64,000 nt of DNA from a virus: positions 1-64,000 of IMG/VR virus record IMGVR_UViG_3300037110_000161; one strand, written 5' to 3'. The position numbers were made by a program, and so were the translations under genes. Under the pieces are notes generated by a model. It ran no database searches, had not been told where the DNA came from, and saw only the letters and a program-made list of their open reading frames with translations. This document shows, piece after piece, positions 27,887 through 36,466 of this stretch; position 1 is the stretch's first letter; every line of letters starts with the position of its first letter.

Positions 27887-29581
27887 TTAGAGAACCTTGC
27901 TGATGCTGGTGCCGCCGGACGATGGCACGAACGTCAAAGCGATGTCGGCGTAGACCAAGGCATGGGCGTAGTGGTCAGGTCCGGTGTTCACGTAGGTGGC
28001 CTCCGGGTTGCCATGTTCATCTTTCTCATAGGTCCGCACGAGGTTCTTGACGTGCTCGCGGAACTCCAGCGAAATATCGGCCGGCAGCAATATCCGTGAA
28101 GGATTCATCTTGAAGCGGCCCAGCGTGCAACTCAGCCAGTTGGTGCGGTCTACCGTCGCCATAGGGGCACCGGTGTCTTCCTCGGTGATCGCTATTTCCT
28201 TGGCCGCGATTCCTCGCCGATAACGGCAGAGGTGGACATAGCCGTAAAACTTGCGGGCAAACCGCCGCGCGTCGTTGATGTTCGGATCGGCGTCCACCAC
28301 GCAGGCGAGGACTTGCCATTCCCGCATCAACTGGCCGACGTAGTTCCAGTCCTCCTCCCGGAACTTGCCGTACCAGAGCAGCTTGCCGACCGCTGCCAGA
28401 TTGATGTCCACACGGCGGTCGCCGTCAAACAGCCACTCCACTACGGTGATGTAGCCGGTCTTGCCCTGGTCCACACCCATCGTGATGCAGCGCCGACCGC
28501 CGATCCCCGGCCGCACGTCGCCGGTAATATGCTTCCGCACGGCGGCGTCCAGCATCGCGTCGGAGACCTGGGCACCTTCGCCGATGAATGGCAGGCCCAG
28601 CTTCGAGTTATGGAACTCTTTGTTGGCCGCCTCGTCGCCAAGGCCACGGAAGTGGGCAATGACGATCTCACCGGGAGAGACCGTAGACGAATAAAGCTGA
28701 TTGGCGTAAAAGCCACGGGACTCCTGCGGGCTGACTTGCAGGTTCGTCGGCTGCCACAAGCCCCCGGCCAGGAACTCCGGCTTGGCTCGATGGTCCAGCC
28801 TGTGTTTGCAGTCCTTGCACTTGATGAACGACTCGTGGCAGCGGGGATCGCTGACCGTCTCGCCGATGATCTCGACGCAATCGGGCCAGACGAACTCCGT
28901 CCATCGGCCGCAACAGGGGCATTTGAACTGGAAGTGTTCCTGCGTGCTGGTGAGGAACAGCTTGTGGATGCCGTACTTCGGCACGGTGGGCGTCGAGATG
29001 GCCAGGACATGCTTCTCGATCTGCCCGGACAAACGCTCCAAGGCCAACCAGATGGCCTTCGTGTCCATTTCGTCCAGCTCGTCCAGGACCAGTTCCGAAA
29101 CCGGAATGGACTTCAGGTTCGAGTCACCACGGCTTCCGCGGATGTACAGGACGTTGGTTCCCGTGGACTTCAGGCCCACGGTGTTGGTGTCAACGAACAG
29201 TTGCTTGAGATACGAGCTGAGCTTCAGTGCGGTGGCGAAGCGGGCCTTGGAAAAGTCGCTCGCATTCAACGTCGTGGGAAGCACGTACAGCACGTCACGC
29301 TTCAACTGGTCAAGCACAAAGAATGCCCGATTGATCCCAGCTTCAGTGATGCCCAACTGAGCCGCCTTCATCGCCACGGTGAAGGCCGCCTTGCTGTTGT
29401 GAATCTCGCGGCACCAGGGGTGATGTGCGAAGCCGTAGGGACCGGGGAAGGGTGCTCCCATCACCCTGCGATGCTCAGCCCATCGGCTACACGACTGTAA
29501 GGACGAGTTCTCCAAGCCGCGTGTGACGCCCTCTTGGAAGGCGTCCCACAGCTCGCCGCGGCTAGCGCGCTCTTCGACCAT
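27887..29581 (-). CDS. terL: Terminase large subunit, GpA-like (564 aa)
   Basis: The DNA-packaging ATPase/nuclease. The ATPase part has an atypical phosphate-binding region (SKAAFTVAMKAAQLGITEAG, comparable to the GpA-family QxGxSE box) and an acidic VLDELDEMD Walker B. A zinc-ribbon pair (CPCCGRW and CKDCKH, about residues 225-270) matches GpA-type terminases. The nuclease half shows acidic positions in MGVDQGKTGY, VVDADPN and TGPDHYAHALVYAD. Coding sense without a stop continues 23 codons upstream of the ATG with a CNLC motif but no standard start, so the true N-terminus is uncertain. Confidence 0.93.
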   Translation of the reverse strand: MVEERASRGELWDAFQEGVTRGLENSSLQSCSRWAEHRRVMGAPFPGPYGFAHHPWCREIHNSKAAFTVAMKAAQLGITEAGINRAFFVLDQLKRDVLYVLPTTLNASDFSKARFATALKLSSYLKQLFVDTNTVGLKSTGTNVLYIRGSRGDSNLKSIPVSELVLDELDEMDTKAIWLALERLSGQIEKHVLAISTPTVPKYGIHKLFLTSTQEHFQFKCPCCGRWTEFVWPDCVEIIGETVSDPRCHESFIKCKDCKHRLDHRAKPEFLAGGLWQPTNLQVSPQESRGFYANQLYSSTVSPGEIVIAHFRGLGDEAANKEFHNSKLGLPFIGEGAQVSDAMLDAAVRKHITGDVRPGIGGRRCITMGVDQGKTGYITVVEWLFDGDRRVDINLAAVGKLLWYGKFREEDWNYVGQLMREWQVLACVVDADPNINDARRFARKFYGYVHLCRYRRGIAAKEIAITEEDTGAPMATVDRTNWLSCTLGRFKMNPSRILLPADISLEFREHVKNLVRTYEKDEHGNPEATYVNTGPDHYAHALVYADIALTFVPSSGGTSISKVL

Positions 29582-29675
29582 TGTGTAGCCACCGTTGTAG
29601 CAGAGGTTGCATGGCAGGTTCGCTTGGCGTCTTGCTCGGTCAGTCTGCGTTCATCCTGTGCAACCTCGTGTTTTC

Positions 29676-30095
29676 TCAGCCGGCCGCTACGGGCTCGTCG
29701 TCTGCGTCCATTTCTGACTCAACGGCCGGGGCCGGTTCACTGGTCGGAGCAGGCTCGGGTTCCACAACCGGCTCCGGTTCGTGGGCCGGTGCAACCGGGG
29801 CCGGCTCAACAACCGGAGGAGGTTCGATGGCCGGAGCTGGAGCAGACTCAAGCTTGTCGGCCGGCTTCCGCTTGGCGGACCTGAGCAAGGCCGGGCCGCA
29901 GCCGAAGGGCGGCCGGTGGTCTGGCCCCAGGAAGCACGAGTACACGTCCACCTCGTCTTCCTGAACGCCGTCCGGCAGGGGGATGTCCACCCAGTAGTGG
30001 CTGTCGTCTACCGTCGTTGTGACTTCGCCCTTCGGCGTGTAGAGGATGATGCTCACCAGCGGCAAACTGCTATTGTGCGGGACGGGCACTCGCAT
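29676..30095 (-). CDS. Unknown protein with Pro/Glu/Ala-rich tail (139 aa)
   Basis: Residues 1-75 look folded (SIILYTPKGEVTTTVDDSHY, DVYSCFLGPDHRPPFGCGPA). Residues 85-139 are a low-complexity Pro-Glu-Pro-Val/Ala tail. It overlaps the upstream gene by 26 nt and precedes terminase. No function recognised. Confidence 0.72.
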   Translation of the reverse strand: MRVPVPHNSSLPLVSIILYTPKGEVTTTVDDSHYWVDIPLPDGVQEDEVDVYSCFLGPDHRPPFGCGPALLRSAKRKPADKLESAPAPAIEPPPVVEPAPVAPAHEPEPVVEPEPAPTSEPAPAVESEMDADDEPVAAG

Positions 30096-30336
30096 TGTTT
30101 TCCTCGCAGGCTTGGGCGACTTCCAACAGGCGTGACGCCAGTCGTCGAAGATGACTGGGATCGCCGCCCGGTGCGCCGAGAAGCGTGTAAACGTGCATCA
30201 TTTCCACGGCCGCGTTGCAGGTGACCAGCGCGTGGTGCCAGAGGCGTTTGCCGTCTTCGAGCATCAGCCCGGAGACCGGCGGCAGCTTTGGTTTCACCGG
30301 CGTCGGCGGGCAGTTCGCACACCGTCGCTCGGCCAT
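30070..30336 (-). CDS. Small unknown protein with N-terminal CxxC (88 aa)
   Basis: ATG at 30336 overlaps the stop of the thioredoxin-like gene (TGATG) and follows GGGAGG. The protein starts MAERRCANCPP and is otherwise helical (RLWHHALVTCNAAVEMMHVY, LRRLASRLLEVAQACEENN). Coupling to the upstream gene suggests joint expression. No family recognised. Confidence 0.7.
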   Translation of the reverse strand: MAERRCANCPPTPVKPKLPPVSGLMLEDGKRLWHHALVTCNAAVEMMHVYTLLGAPGGDPSHLRRLASRLLEVAQACEENNASARPAQ

Positions 30337-30761
30337 CACGACCTCCCGAAGACTTCGTTCATCAGCCGAACGGCCTCGTCGATGTCCTGCGTCTGCACAG
30401 TATCGTGACCACAGCGGATCACGAAGTAGACCGGGATGCTCGTGATGCCATAGTACCGCTTGGTCATTTCCGAGCACTTGTCGATGTTGATCCGTTCGAC
30501 ATCCACGCCCATCTGCTCCAAGGCGTCTAGCTGCGGTTGGCCGGCTTGGCAAGCAGGGCACCAATCGGCACCAAAGGCAATGATCTTCGGCCGGCAACAC
30601 TGGCCGTGTTGCTTGTCCGGTTGCGCCTCGTGGCGTTGGTCGGGCGTCGGCCAAGGGGCCACCGGCGTCGGAGGCTCACAGCCGGCGATCAAAATGGTCG
30701 TCAAGATCACAGCCAGCGGCACCAGCACGGATTTGCAAAAAGATCGCGTCTTCATGTTCAC
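30336..30761 (-). CDS. Thioredoxin-fold lipoprotein (141 aa)
   Basis: GTG start at 30761 is 7 nt behind AGGAG; an in-frame ATG two codons later is the alternative. A signal peptide with lipobox (ILTTILIAGC) is followed by a thioredoxin fold carrying GADWCPACQAGQPQLDAL with the CxxC redox pair and the cis-Pro region GITSIPVYFV. It would be exported and membrane-anchored and act on thiols outside the cytoplasm. In a phage late operon it may help fold disulphide-bonded exported proteins or act on the host envelope; that role is inferred. Confidence 0.88.
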   Translation of the reverse strand: MNMKTRSFCKSVLVPLAVILTTILIAGCEPPTPVAPWPTPDQRHEAQPDKQHGQCCRPKIIAFGADWCPACQAGQPQLDALEQMGVDVERINIDKCSEMTKRYYGITSIPVYFVIRCGHDTVQTQDIDEAVRLMNEVFGRS

Positions 30762-30836
30762 GGCGAATCTCCTGGCACGGCAAGACTGCGGTTCTCGAAA
30801 GGCTCGCGGCGCATCCGGGAGCCCTTGGAGAACCGG

Positions 30837-30864
30837 CCCCGGCCGGTTACGACGCCGGCCGGGG
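30837..30864 (-). terminator. Perfect 10-bp hairpin
   Basis: CCCCGGCCGG and CCGGCCGGGG flank an 8-nt loop in the 170-nt gap between the anchored protein gene and the thioredoxin-like gene. There is no U-tract. Confidence 0.5.
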
Positions 30865-30930
30865 CACGGGAGTGGGAAGACCTGCCAAAGTGCGCTTGCG
30901 TCAGTGGCGTGGCAGGTTGCTCGGACGCGA

Positions 30931-31365
30931 TTAGGACTTGGCCGAAGCAGAGGCGGGGGCCGGAGCCGCGGAAGCGGGAGCGTCGGCCGGGGCAGCCGCT
31001 CCCTCGATCACGGCGATCTTCGCCTTCACCAGGGCCATGCCCTCGGGCGTGGCGAGCTTCTTGTCCAGCACGTTCTCATAGGTGGATTCCAGTTCCTTCT
31101 CGATGGCGTCGTTGCCGGACTCCACCAACTTGGAGAGATCGTGAATCTTTTCGAGCAGATCGTTCACGTCGCCCACGGCAAAGTCTTCGAGCAGGGCCGG
31201 CAACAGCTTGAGGCCGACCGCCCGCAGCTTGATGGCCAGGACTTGAGCATCCCGCTTCTTGGTCGTCAGCGCTTCGTTCTTGCCGAAGAGCCACTTGCCG
31301 ATCTCACGACCAACGAGCACGCACGCCACGGCGGCCAGAATCCAAATCACAACAATGGGGTTCAT
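30931..31365 (-). CDS. N-terminally anchored membrane protein (144 aa)
   Basis: ATG at 31365 follows GGAGAAG. One N-terminal membrane segment (NPIVVIWILAAVACVLVG) is followed by a long helical region (residues 35-120) and an Ala/Pro/Ser tail (DAPASAAPAPASASAKS). Size and topology resemble some signal-anchor holin or spanin-type proteins in lysis cassettes, but no family motif is seen. Confidence 0.75.
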   Translation of the reverse strand: MNPIVVIWILAAVACVLVGREIGKWLFGKNEALTTKKRDAQVLAIKLRAVGLKLLPALLEDFAVGDVNDLLEKIHDLSKLVESGNDAIEKELESTYENVLDKKLATPEGMALVKAKIAVIEGAAAPADAPASAAPAPASASAKS

Positions 31366-31439
31366 CTTTCTTCTCCGCGTTTGGGAATGCCGCAGGCGCG
31401 GCGTAGCAGTCACCGGACAAAGGCAGTCGCACTAAGGAA

Positions 31440-32141
31440 TCAACAGTGCGTGGCCGGCAGCAACTTCTCTTTGAGTTTCTTACCGTAGCCGAGGCAAAAG
31501 CCGACCAGGAAACCAGCGCCACCGATCGGGACCACAAGCCAACCAGGCAGTGCGGACTCGGGCTCCGCCAGATCGGGGTTCACCACCTCGGGCTTGCCGC
31601 CGTCGTTAATCGGCTGCGGCTCGGGATCGTGATTGGGCTGTGGCTGAGGTTTCGGACGTTCCAGATTGTTGAGGCGGTTGTCGGTATCCCGCCGCCACGG
31701 CAAGATAGGTCGCAGCCCTTGGGCCTTGCCGACCGCCCCCGCCAGGGCCCCGTTCAGCCCGGCCGCCGTCATGGGAAGGTCCTTCCCCGCCGCCTCGTAG
31801 ACCACTACCGCGTCGGGTTGCTGCATTCGCACGGTGGGTAGCCCCGCGACGTTCGGAGCATACCGCTCCTTGTAGATCGCCGTGTCACTCGTCACAGGGC
31901 AGAATTGCACCTGGTCCTTCAGTTTGGTCAGATTTGGATTGTTGTCGAACCAGTTCAGGATTTCGTTGTAGCGGGCGTCGTTGGAGTCTCCGACGACACT
32001 GATGTACCACTTGCCCTGGTCGTTGGGCAGGTTGACCACGCGCTCTTCGGCCAGGACGCCGTTCACTGTGTCGGCGAAACAGGGGACTACGACCGCGAAG
32101 AGGGCGACCGCACACATCGCGCATAGCAACAGCTTGTTCAT
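31440..32141 (-). CDS. Exported, C-terminally anchored protein (233 aa)
   Basis: A clear signal peptide (LLLCAMCAVALFAVVVPCFA) leads to a domain of about 110 residues (KWYISVVGDSNDARYNEILN, then a GLPTVRMQ stretch) that looks like a degenerate thioredoxin fold without CxxC. A Pro/Asn-rich linker (PKPQPQPNHDPEPQPIND) and a C-terminal membrane helix (LVVPIGGAGFLVGFCLGYG) with a Lys-rich end follow. Together with its neighbours it forms a block of exported late proteins. Confidence 0.78.
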   Translation of the reverse strand: MNKLLLCAMCAVALFAVVVPCFADTVNGVLAEERVVNLPNDQGKWYISVVGDSNDARYNEILNWFDNNPNLTKLKDQVQFCPVTSDTAIYKERYAPNVAGLPTVRMQQPDAVVVYEAAGKDLPMTAAGLNGALAGAVGKAQGLRPILPWRRDTDNRLNNLERPKPQPQPNHDPEPQPINDGGKPEVVNPDLAEPESALPGWLVVPIGGAGFLVGFCLGYGKKLKEKLLPATHC

Positions 32142-32171
32142 TGCTTTCCTCTCGTGAAACAGACTTGGGCG

Positions 32172-32741
32172 TTATTGTGGAAGCGGAGCCGCCGGAGTGT
32201 AGATCGGCGTTATGGCCCACCCGTCGCTGGCCTGCCATTCAGCAATCAGCGTCTCGCGCGGGACCCAGATGTACTGCTCGACGGCGTTGTCGTCCAAGAG
32301 GGCGGCCCACTTTTCATCCAGGTGGACCAAGGCAACCATGTGCTGGCCGCCCCGAATCGTAATGCCGCAGCCGCGTCGCGTGCGGCACGCCCACTCCAAG
32401 AACTTCACGTCGCCGTTGGTGACGGAGGCGTAGCGCACGCCGGCCTCGTCGAGCCGCTGGGCCATGTCGTCCGGCCACTCGCCGTCGCCGCAGTTCTGTC
32501 GGACCCAATTGGCAGTGCGGTAGCGGCCCTGCCAACGCAACAGGGAAACCATTGTGGCCCAGGTGCAAGAACCTTGACCACCCTCTCCCCACCAATTGCT
32601 CTGCCGCAGGGCGAGCGGCAAGTTGACCGTGGGACGCTCCACCACAGGGCGTCCCTTCCGCACCGGCGGGGCCACGATGCCGGGCGACTCGCAACCGGCA
32701 ACCACCACCAGCAACAACACTGCCAGGACAATCCGCTTCAT
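32172..32741 (-). CDS. Papain-like (C39-type) peptidase lipoprotein (189 aa)
   Basis: ATG 32741 follows GGAGG. The signal peptide ends in the lipobox VVVAGC. The mature part has QSNWWGEGGQGSCTWATMVS (catalytic Cys with preceding Gln and following Trp), GGQHMVALVHLDE (catalytic His) and LLDDN (Asp/Asn), the arrangement of C39/papain-type cysteine peptidases. It may cleave peptides or process envelope proteins outside the cytoplasm. The start codon overlaps the end of the YiiX-like gene (4 nt). A lysis or host-envelope role is inferred from context. Confidence 0.82.
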   Translation of the reverse strand: MKRIVLAVLLLVVVAGCESPGIVAPPVRKGRPVVERPTVNLPLALRQSNWWGEGGQGSCTWATMVSLLRWQGRYRTANWVRQNCGDGEWPDDMAQRLDEAGVRYASVTNGDVKFLEWACRTRRGCGITIRGGQHMVALVHLDEKWAALLDDNAVEQYIWVPRETLIAEWQASDGWAITPIYTPAAPLPQ

Positions 32742-33400
32742 CGCAGCCTCCGTGGTTTGAAGACCAGTTCCTTGTACTGAAGCATCCGGCACAGGTGGTT
32801 GGGGTTCCAGCGGGCGGCGCTCACCGTTGGCATGAGGCCGAGGTCCGCATAGGCGGCGGCCACCCACTCCGAACAAAAGATCATGTGCAGGTCTTGTTCG
32901 CGGAACAACGATTCCACAAAAGACAACCCGACGCCGGCCGCGCGAAACGCCCCCATCGCGTCATAAGGCGTGTGGATCGTTGCCATCACAAAGTCGCTCA
33001 GCCGGCTGTCTTCATGCGCATAGAGCGGCCGATAGAGTGGATAGTGCCAGACTTTGCCTGGGTAAGCCTGGAGAATCTTGGTGAGGTCGTGGGCCTGGGT
33101 GCCATTGAAGCATTCGCCCGAGAGTTCGCAGGGCATGTTCTCCAGCGTCGTGCTCTCGAACAACAGCAACCGGCCGTCTGCGGCGTGGGCCATGACCCCG
33201 ACGTGGCTGATGCCCCAAAACGGAATCCCGTAGGTGCCAAGATTGATAAGCGCACTGATCCAACTGTTGCCCGAGAAGCCGATCACGTCCCCAGCCTTGA
33301 GGTCATTCGGGTTGACGATCAGGCCCAGGTCGTACCGCGACAACGCTTTCAGCGTTGGTGAGGTGGGCGGTTGGCGGCACATTGACAGGAAGGGGAACAT
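32738..33400 (-). CDS. YiiX/permuted NlpC-P60-like amidase or peptidase (220 aa)
   Basis: ATG 33400 follows GAGGTG. The order LKAGDVIGFSG, then GISHVGVMAH (His) and later FCSEWVAAAYADLG (Cys) is that of the circularly permuted papain fold of YiiX/YaeF proteins, where His precedes Cys. Such enzymes cut amide or ester bonds, often in peptidoglycan or lipoproteins. This is the best endolysin candidate visible in the late region, though no secretion signal is evident and the true substrate is unknown. Confidence 0.82.
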   Translation of the reverse strand: MFPFLSMCRQPPTSPTLKALSRYDLGLIVNPNDLKAGDVIGFSGNSWISALINLGTYGIPFWGISHVGVMAHAADGRLLLFESTTLENMPCELSGECFNGTQAHDLTKILQAYPGKVWHYPLYRPLYAHEDSRLSDFVMATIHTPYDAMGAFRAAGVGLSFVESLFREQDLHMIFCSEWVAAAYADLGLMPTVSAARWNPNHLCRMLQYKELVFKPRRLR

Positions 33401-33572
33401 GTTGCACCTCAGGTCCGGGGATCCGCGCCATGCAGATGTTGTCGATGTACTTGGACGTGCCGTTGCGGCGAATGCCGAGGCGTTTTTGCTCGTCGGCCCA
33501 GCAGTCCTCGCAGCGGTCCTCGCCGCCATAGGTGACAATGCGACCGCACTCACACCAGACGGGCAATTGCAT
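33303..33572 (-). CDS. Small Cys-rich zinc-ribbon-like protein (89 aa)
   Basis: The start at ATG 33572 overlaps the stop of the upstream gene (TAATG). Residues 7-27 hold CECGRIVTYGGEDRCEDC, a likely zinc site of two Cys pairs. The C-terminal third overlaps the start of the YiiX-like gene by 98 nt in another frame. That is unusual, so translation may stop earlier in practice, but the N-terminal part looks real. Confidence 0.62.
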   Translation of the reverse strand: MQLPVWCECGRIVTYGGEDRCEDCWADEQKRLGIRRNGTSKYIDNICMARIPGPEVQHVPLPVNVPPTAHLTNAESVVAVRPGPDRQPE

Positions 33573-34141
33573 TAGGACTCCGCCAGGGCCGAAAGGGTGG
33601 GCACGGTGGCCGCGTCGTTGCGGGCTTCTTGGATTGTGGTTATCACGTCGCGGATCAACGTGTCCACAAGCTGATCGTAATTGGGCAAGCCTTCGAGGCG
33701 AGCCACGAGCTTCTGGCATATCTGCTGCCCGACACGCAAGAGCGTCGGCTTTGCCAGCAGACTGCCCAGCCGCTCTTCGATCTGGTTGCACGTCTTGACC
33801 AGCTTTTCGAGCGTGAGGATATGGCTGTTTACACGCCCGTAGATCGCCAACCGTTCTACGTCCGAGTGGGCCGAATTCCACAGTCCCTCGACCATCATGC
33901 GAGTCAGGGCGATCTCGTCACGGAGCGATTTGATGTCGTCGTGTTCGGCAAAGGCCGCCAATCGGGCACGATCCTGGGCTCGTGCCAAGAGGTATTGCCG
34001 CAACCCCTTTTCTGGCGGCTGGTACGAGCCAGCGTGGACCCGGCAATAATCCGACCCTTCCTCGGCAACCGTCATGCACTGCCCGGTGCCGACCGACGCC
34101 TTGCAGCGGCGGGGATCCGCTAGGTCCGTCACTCGCTCCAT
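33572..34141 (-). CDS. Zn-finger helical protein, small-terminase candidate (189 aa)
   Basis: ATG 34141 with GAGG 6 nt upstream. The N-terminus carries a Cys/His cluster (RRCKASVGTGQC and YCRVHAG) that probably binds zinc and DNA. The remainder is helical (LRDEIALTRMMVEGLWNSAH; LTLEKLVKTCNQIEERLGSL). Being the first gene of the late operon, a role in DNA recognition for packaging is plausible, but no small-terminase signature is certain. Confidence 0.68.
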   Translation of the reverse strand: MERVTDLADPRRCKASVGTGQCMTVAEEGSDYCRVHAGSYQPPEKGLRQYLLARAQDRARLAAFAEHDDIKSLRDEIALTRMMVEGLWNSAHSDVERLAIYGRVNSHILTLEKLVKTCNQIEERLGSLLAKPTLLRVGQQICQKLVARLEGLPNYDQLVDTLIRDVITTIQEARNDAATVPTLSALAES

Positions 34142-34241
34142 GATTCGCCTCAACCGCGGCCACGAGAGTTCCTACGCTATTACCAGATACCGAAAACGGT
34201 GTTTTTTTCGGACAGAACTCGAAATCTCTCTGCCACGCGCT

Positions 34242-34270
34242 CTAATACCCGTCCCTGGTTGCTGATTCAA
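34242..34270 (-). promoter_or_regulatory. Predicted promoter of the late operon
   Basis: On the minus strand TTGAAT (34265-34270) and TATTAG (34242-34247) are separated by exactly 17 nt, about 100 nt before the first late gene. It lies in the divergent gap with the plus-strand gene at 34289. An inverted repeat CCGAAAA...TTTTCGG (about 34189-34211) lies between promoter and gene and could be an operator or attenuator. Confidence 0.45.
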
Positions 34271-34288
34271 CCGGTGAAGGAGATCAAC

Positions 34289-34807
34289 ATGCGACACCAC
34301 GAGCGCAGGCCATCAGGCCCGCCGCGTCAGAACGCCCCCAAGCCCGTCTTGCCGATGGTTCAGCTTCCGATCTACCGCGTCAAACAGCGGCACCTGGAAG
34401 CTTTCCTGGCGAGGGTGTACCGGATGGACGGCTTCGACTTCCTGTTGGCGGCTGGGGTCACGCCCGGAATGTGTCCGGAATACCTGGTCAGTCCGGCGCT
34501 GCCACCGGCAATGAGCGCCCGGCAGGAGGCCGACCGCATCCGCCAAGGCCGCCGAACCCGCAACGTGGGCCTGATCCTAAACGTACTCTGCCTGGACGGC
34601 TTTATCCCGGCCGGGCGGTACACCATCGACACGCACCCCGCGCCACCGCCCGGCCAGGTCTACCGGACCTTGTTGATCGAGACGGGCGATCCCAACCATC
34701 CACGGTGCGCAGAGTTCAAGCGGCAGCACCGCAGCAACCGCGCGTTTACACAACTGGCAGCGCAGATGGACAAGGCGGTCTTGGATGCTCAACGCGAGCA
34801 GAAATGA
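34289..34807 (+). CDS. Unknown protein (172 aa)
   Basis: ATG at 34289 follows AAGGAG. The sequence is basic (MRHHERRPSGPPRQ start) with a folded part containing RVYRMDGFDFLLAAGVTPGM and FIPAGRYTIDTHPAPPPGQV. It is divergent from the late operon and ends in a hairpin at 34809-34833. No family recognised; a small regulator or early protein is possible. Confidence 0.72.
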   Translation: MRHHERRPSGPPRQNAPKPVLPMVQLPIYRVKQRHLEAFLARVYRMDGFDFLLAAGVTPGMCPEYLVSPALPPAMSARQEADRIRQGRRTRNVGLILNVLCLDGFIPAGRYTIDTHPAPPPGQVYRTLLIETGDPNHPRCAEFKRQHRSNRAFTQLAAQMDKAVLDAQREQK

Positions 34808-34808
34808 G

Positions 34809-34833
34809 CCGGCCGCTCACACGCCGCGGCCGG
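34809..34833 (+). terminator. Hairpin after plus-strand gene
   Basis: CCGGCCGC and GCGGCCGG (perfect 8 bp) begin 2 nt after the stop of the gene ending at 34807. No U-tract. Confidence 0.45.
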
Positions 34834-35100
34834 TAGTGGACCTGCGATGTTTCGGTAATCGGTTCCATTCTGAAGCAAGCCAGGAACCATCTGAGCATAT
34901 GGGCTCATCGCTCGGCGCAACTTCGTAGCGTTCGGACGCAAGCGCCCCACGTTCGTCTGCTGCAACGGCATGTTAGGCGACCATTTCCAAGCGGATCCTG
35001 CCATCAGACTCTCCGTCCCAGCGTTCTTGTTGCCGCCGGAAAGCGTGCTTGCCTTTGAAGCATCAATCAGTCTGGTAGGCTGCGAAGATTGTGAGGAGCC

Positions 35101-36429
35101 CTAATCGCCGCCACCTTCAAGCATGGCAGCGTCGAACTCCTCGTCAAATTCGGCTCGTGCAGCATCAACCATCGGCTTGATCTGCGCCCTGATCTCTTCG
35201 GAGGATTCGCTCTGATACACTTCGTCGAGAAGATCTGATCGCCCCTCGAGTTCTGCACACGCGCCAGCATAGTGCGTATCATCGTAAGCTCCTAGGATCG
35301 CCTCAACCCACACCTTGCGCCCTTCGGCTGGCGTCGACAAGTAGTCTTTCACGGCTTCTCCCGTGCTCATCAAATAGAACATCCGCCGCAGCCGTGGGTC
35401 GGACACAACCTGGTCCGTGTGGTTTTCTCGCATGAGGCGACGGAGAGTCTCTTCACCGTAAAGTTCTAGGACTGCCTGAACGAATCGTCGCTGCCGAGGG
35501 CTATCCGAACCGAGGTCGCTTCCCAACTTCCGAAAGATGCCATTGCGTTCAAGCCACGACCACGCGTCGCGGCGGCGGTAATTGCTCAAGCACTCGATTA
35601 CCACATCGAGACTCGGTCGGCTTTCGGGCTCCTTTGCGAGCATTCGCCGCACAACGTTGCCGAGGTATCTCCGCTCAGGCGACCAGCCGGAATCCTCGAT
35701 CTCTATGGGTTGGTTTCGGACGGCCATCACCAGCCGAGAATAGAGACCAATATCGGAAAAAATCGGCTGCCCGGTAAGAAGCTGATAGCCTATTGTGCCC
35801 AACGAATAGACATCCGAAGAAGTGCTGCATTCCTCCCGGAACAGCCATTCGGGCGCTGCGAACCGAAGAGTTCCCAAGAAACTCTGTGAATTGGTAACGG
35901 TCGCTTCGCTCTGAAGTCGCACGACGCCCAGGTCGAGCAACACCGCTTGGCCGCCACTGTCGCGCATTACGTTCGCGGATTTCACATCTCTATGGAGAAT
36001 ACCGTGATCGTGCAGCGCTTTCAGTCCATTGGCGGTTCCGAGGAGCAGATTCCGAGCCAAATCCGTGGGCACAGGTCCACGGCTGGTCAGGCTTTCCAGA
36101 GTCTCGCCTGTAATAAGGCTCATCACCACGTACCGCGGCAAGCCATCCTTCCAGAAGGCGGCTGTATCGTGGACCTTCACGAGGTTCGGGTGTGCCAGGT
36201 AACTGCCGACCATCGACTCTCTAATTCGCCGCGCGATTATTATCCGCGCCTCTTCGCGTTCGAAAATCGCGGGGGCGTACCATTTCAAGCAGAATCGTTC
36301 ACCTGCTCGGAACGATGTCCACGGAACACTGAGCTGAACCTCGAAGACCGTCCCGGTGGCTCCGCTGCCGAGCTTCCGTTCTATCTTGAAAAGGCCGTCG
36401 ATTATCTCGCCAATTGCAGGGAGTCCCAT
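35101..36429 (-). CDS. Eukaryotic-like Ser/Thr protein kinase (442 aa)
   Basis: Complete kinase domain at about residues 10-285: glycine loop LGSGATGTVFE, lysine in FCLKWY (K49), catalytic loop LHRDVKSANV (D148), metal site LLDLG (D166, DLG instead of DFG) and FAAPEWL with SSDVYSLG. Residues 290-442 are a helical, acidic C-terminal domain with no membrane segment, so the kinase is cytoplasmic, unlike the usual membrane-bound Hanks kinases. It is the last gene of the six-gene cargo operon, 37 nt after ThyX. Kinases of this kind occur as sensors or effectors in phage defence; here that is inferred. Confidence 0.93.
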   Translation of the reverse strand: MGLPAIGEIIDGLFKIERKLGSGATGTVFEVQLSVPWTSFRAGERFCLKWYAPAIFEREEARIIIARRIRESMVGSYLAHPNLVKVHDTAAFWKDGLPRYVVMSLITGETLESLTSRGPVPTDLARNLLLGTANGLKALHDHGILHRDVKSANVMRDSGGQAVLLDLGVVRLQSEATVTNSQSFLGTLRFAAPEWLFREECSTSSDVYSLGTIGYQLLTGQPIFSDIGLYSRLVMAVRNQPIEIEDSGWSPERRYLGNVVRRMLAKEPESRPSLDVVIECLSNYRRRDAWSWLERNGIFRKLGSDLGSDSPRQRRFVQAVLELYGEETLRRLMRENHTDQVVSDPRLRRMFYLMSTGEAVKDYLSTPAEGRKVWVEAILGAYDDTHYAGACAELEGRSDLLDEVYQSESSEEIRAQIKPMVDAARAEFDEEFDAAMLEGGGD

Positions 36430-36466
36430 GGTTGTTTCTAACTTCGGCTGTGGGGCGAAGGTGCCG

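Noticed and set aside
34789-35100. Small minus-strand frames between the 172-aa gene and the kinase
   Set aside because: No ribosome sites, poor composition, and overlap with a hairpin.
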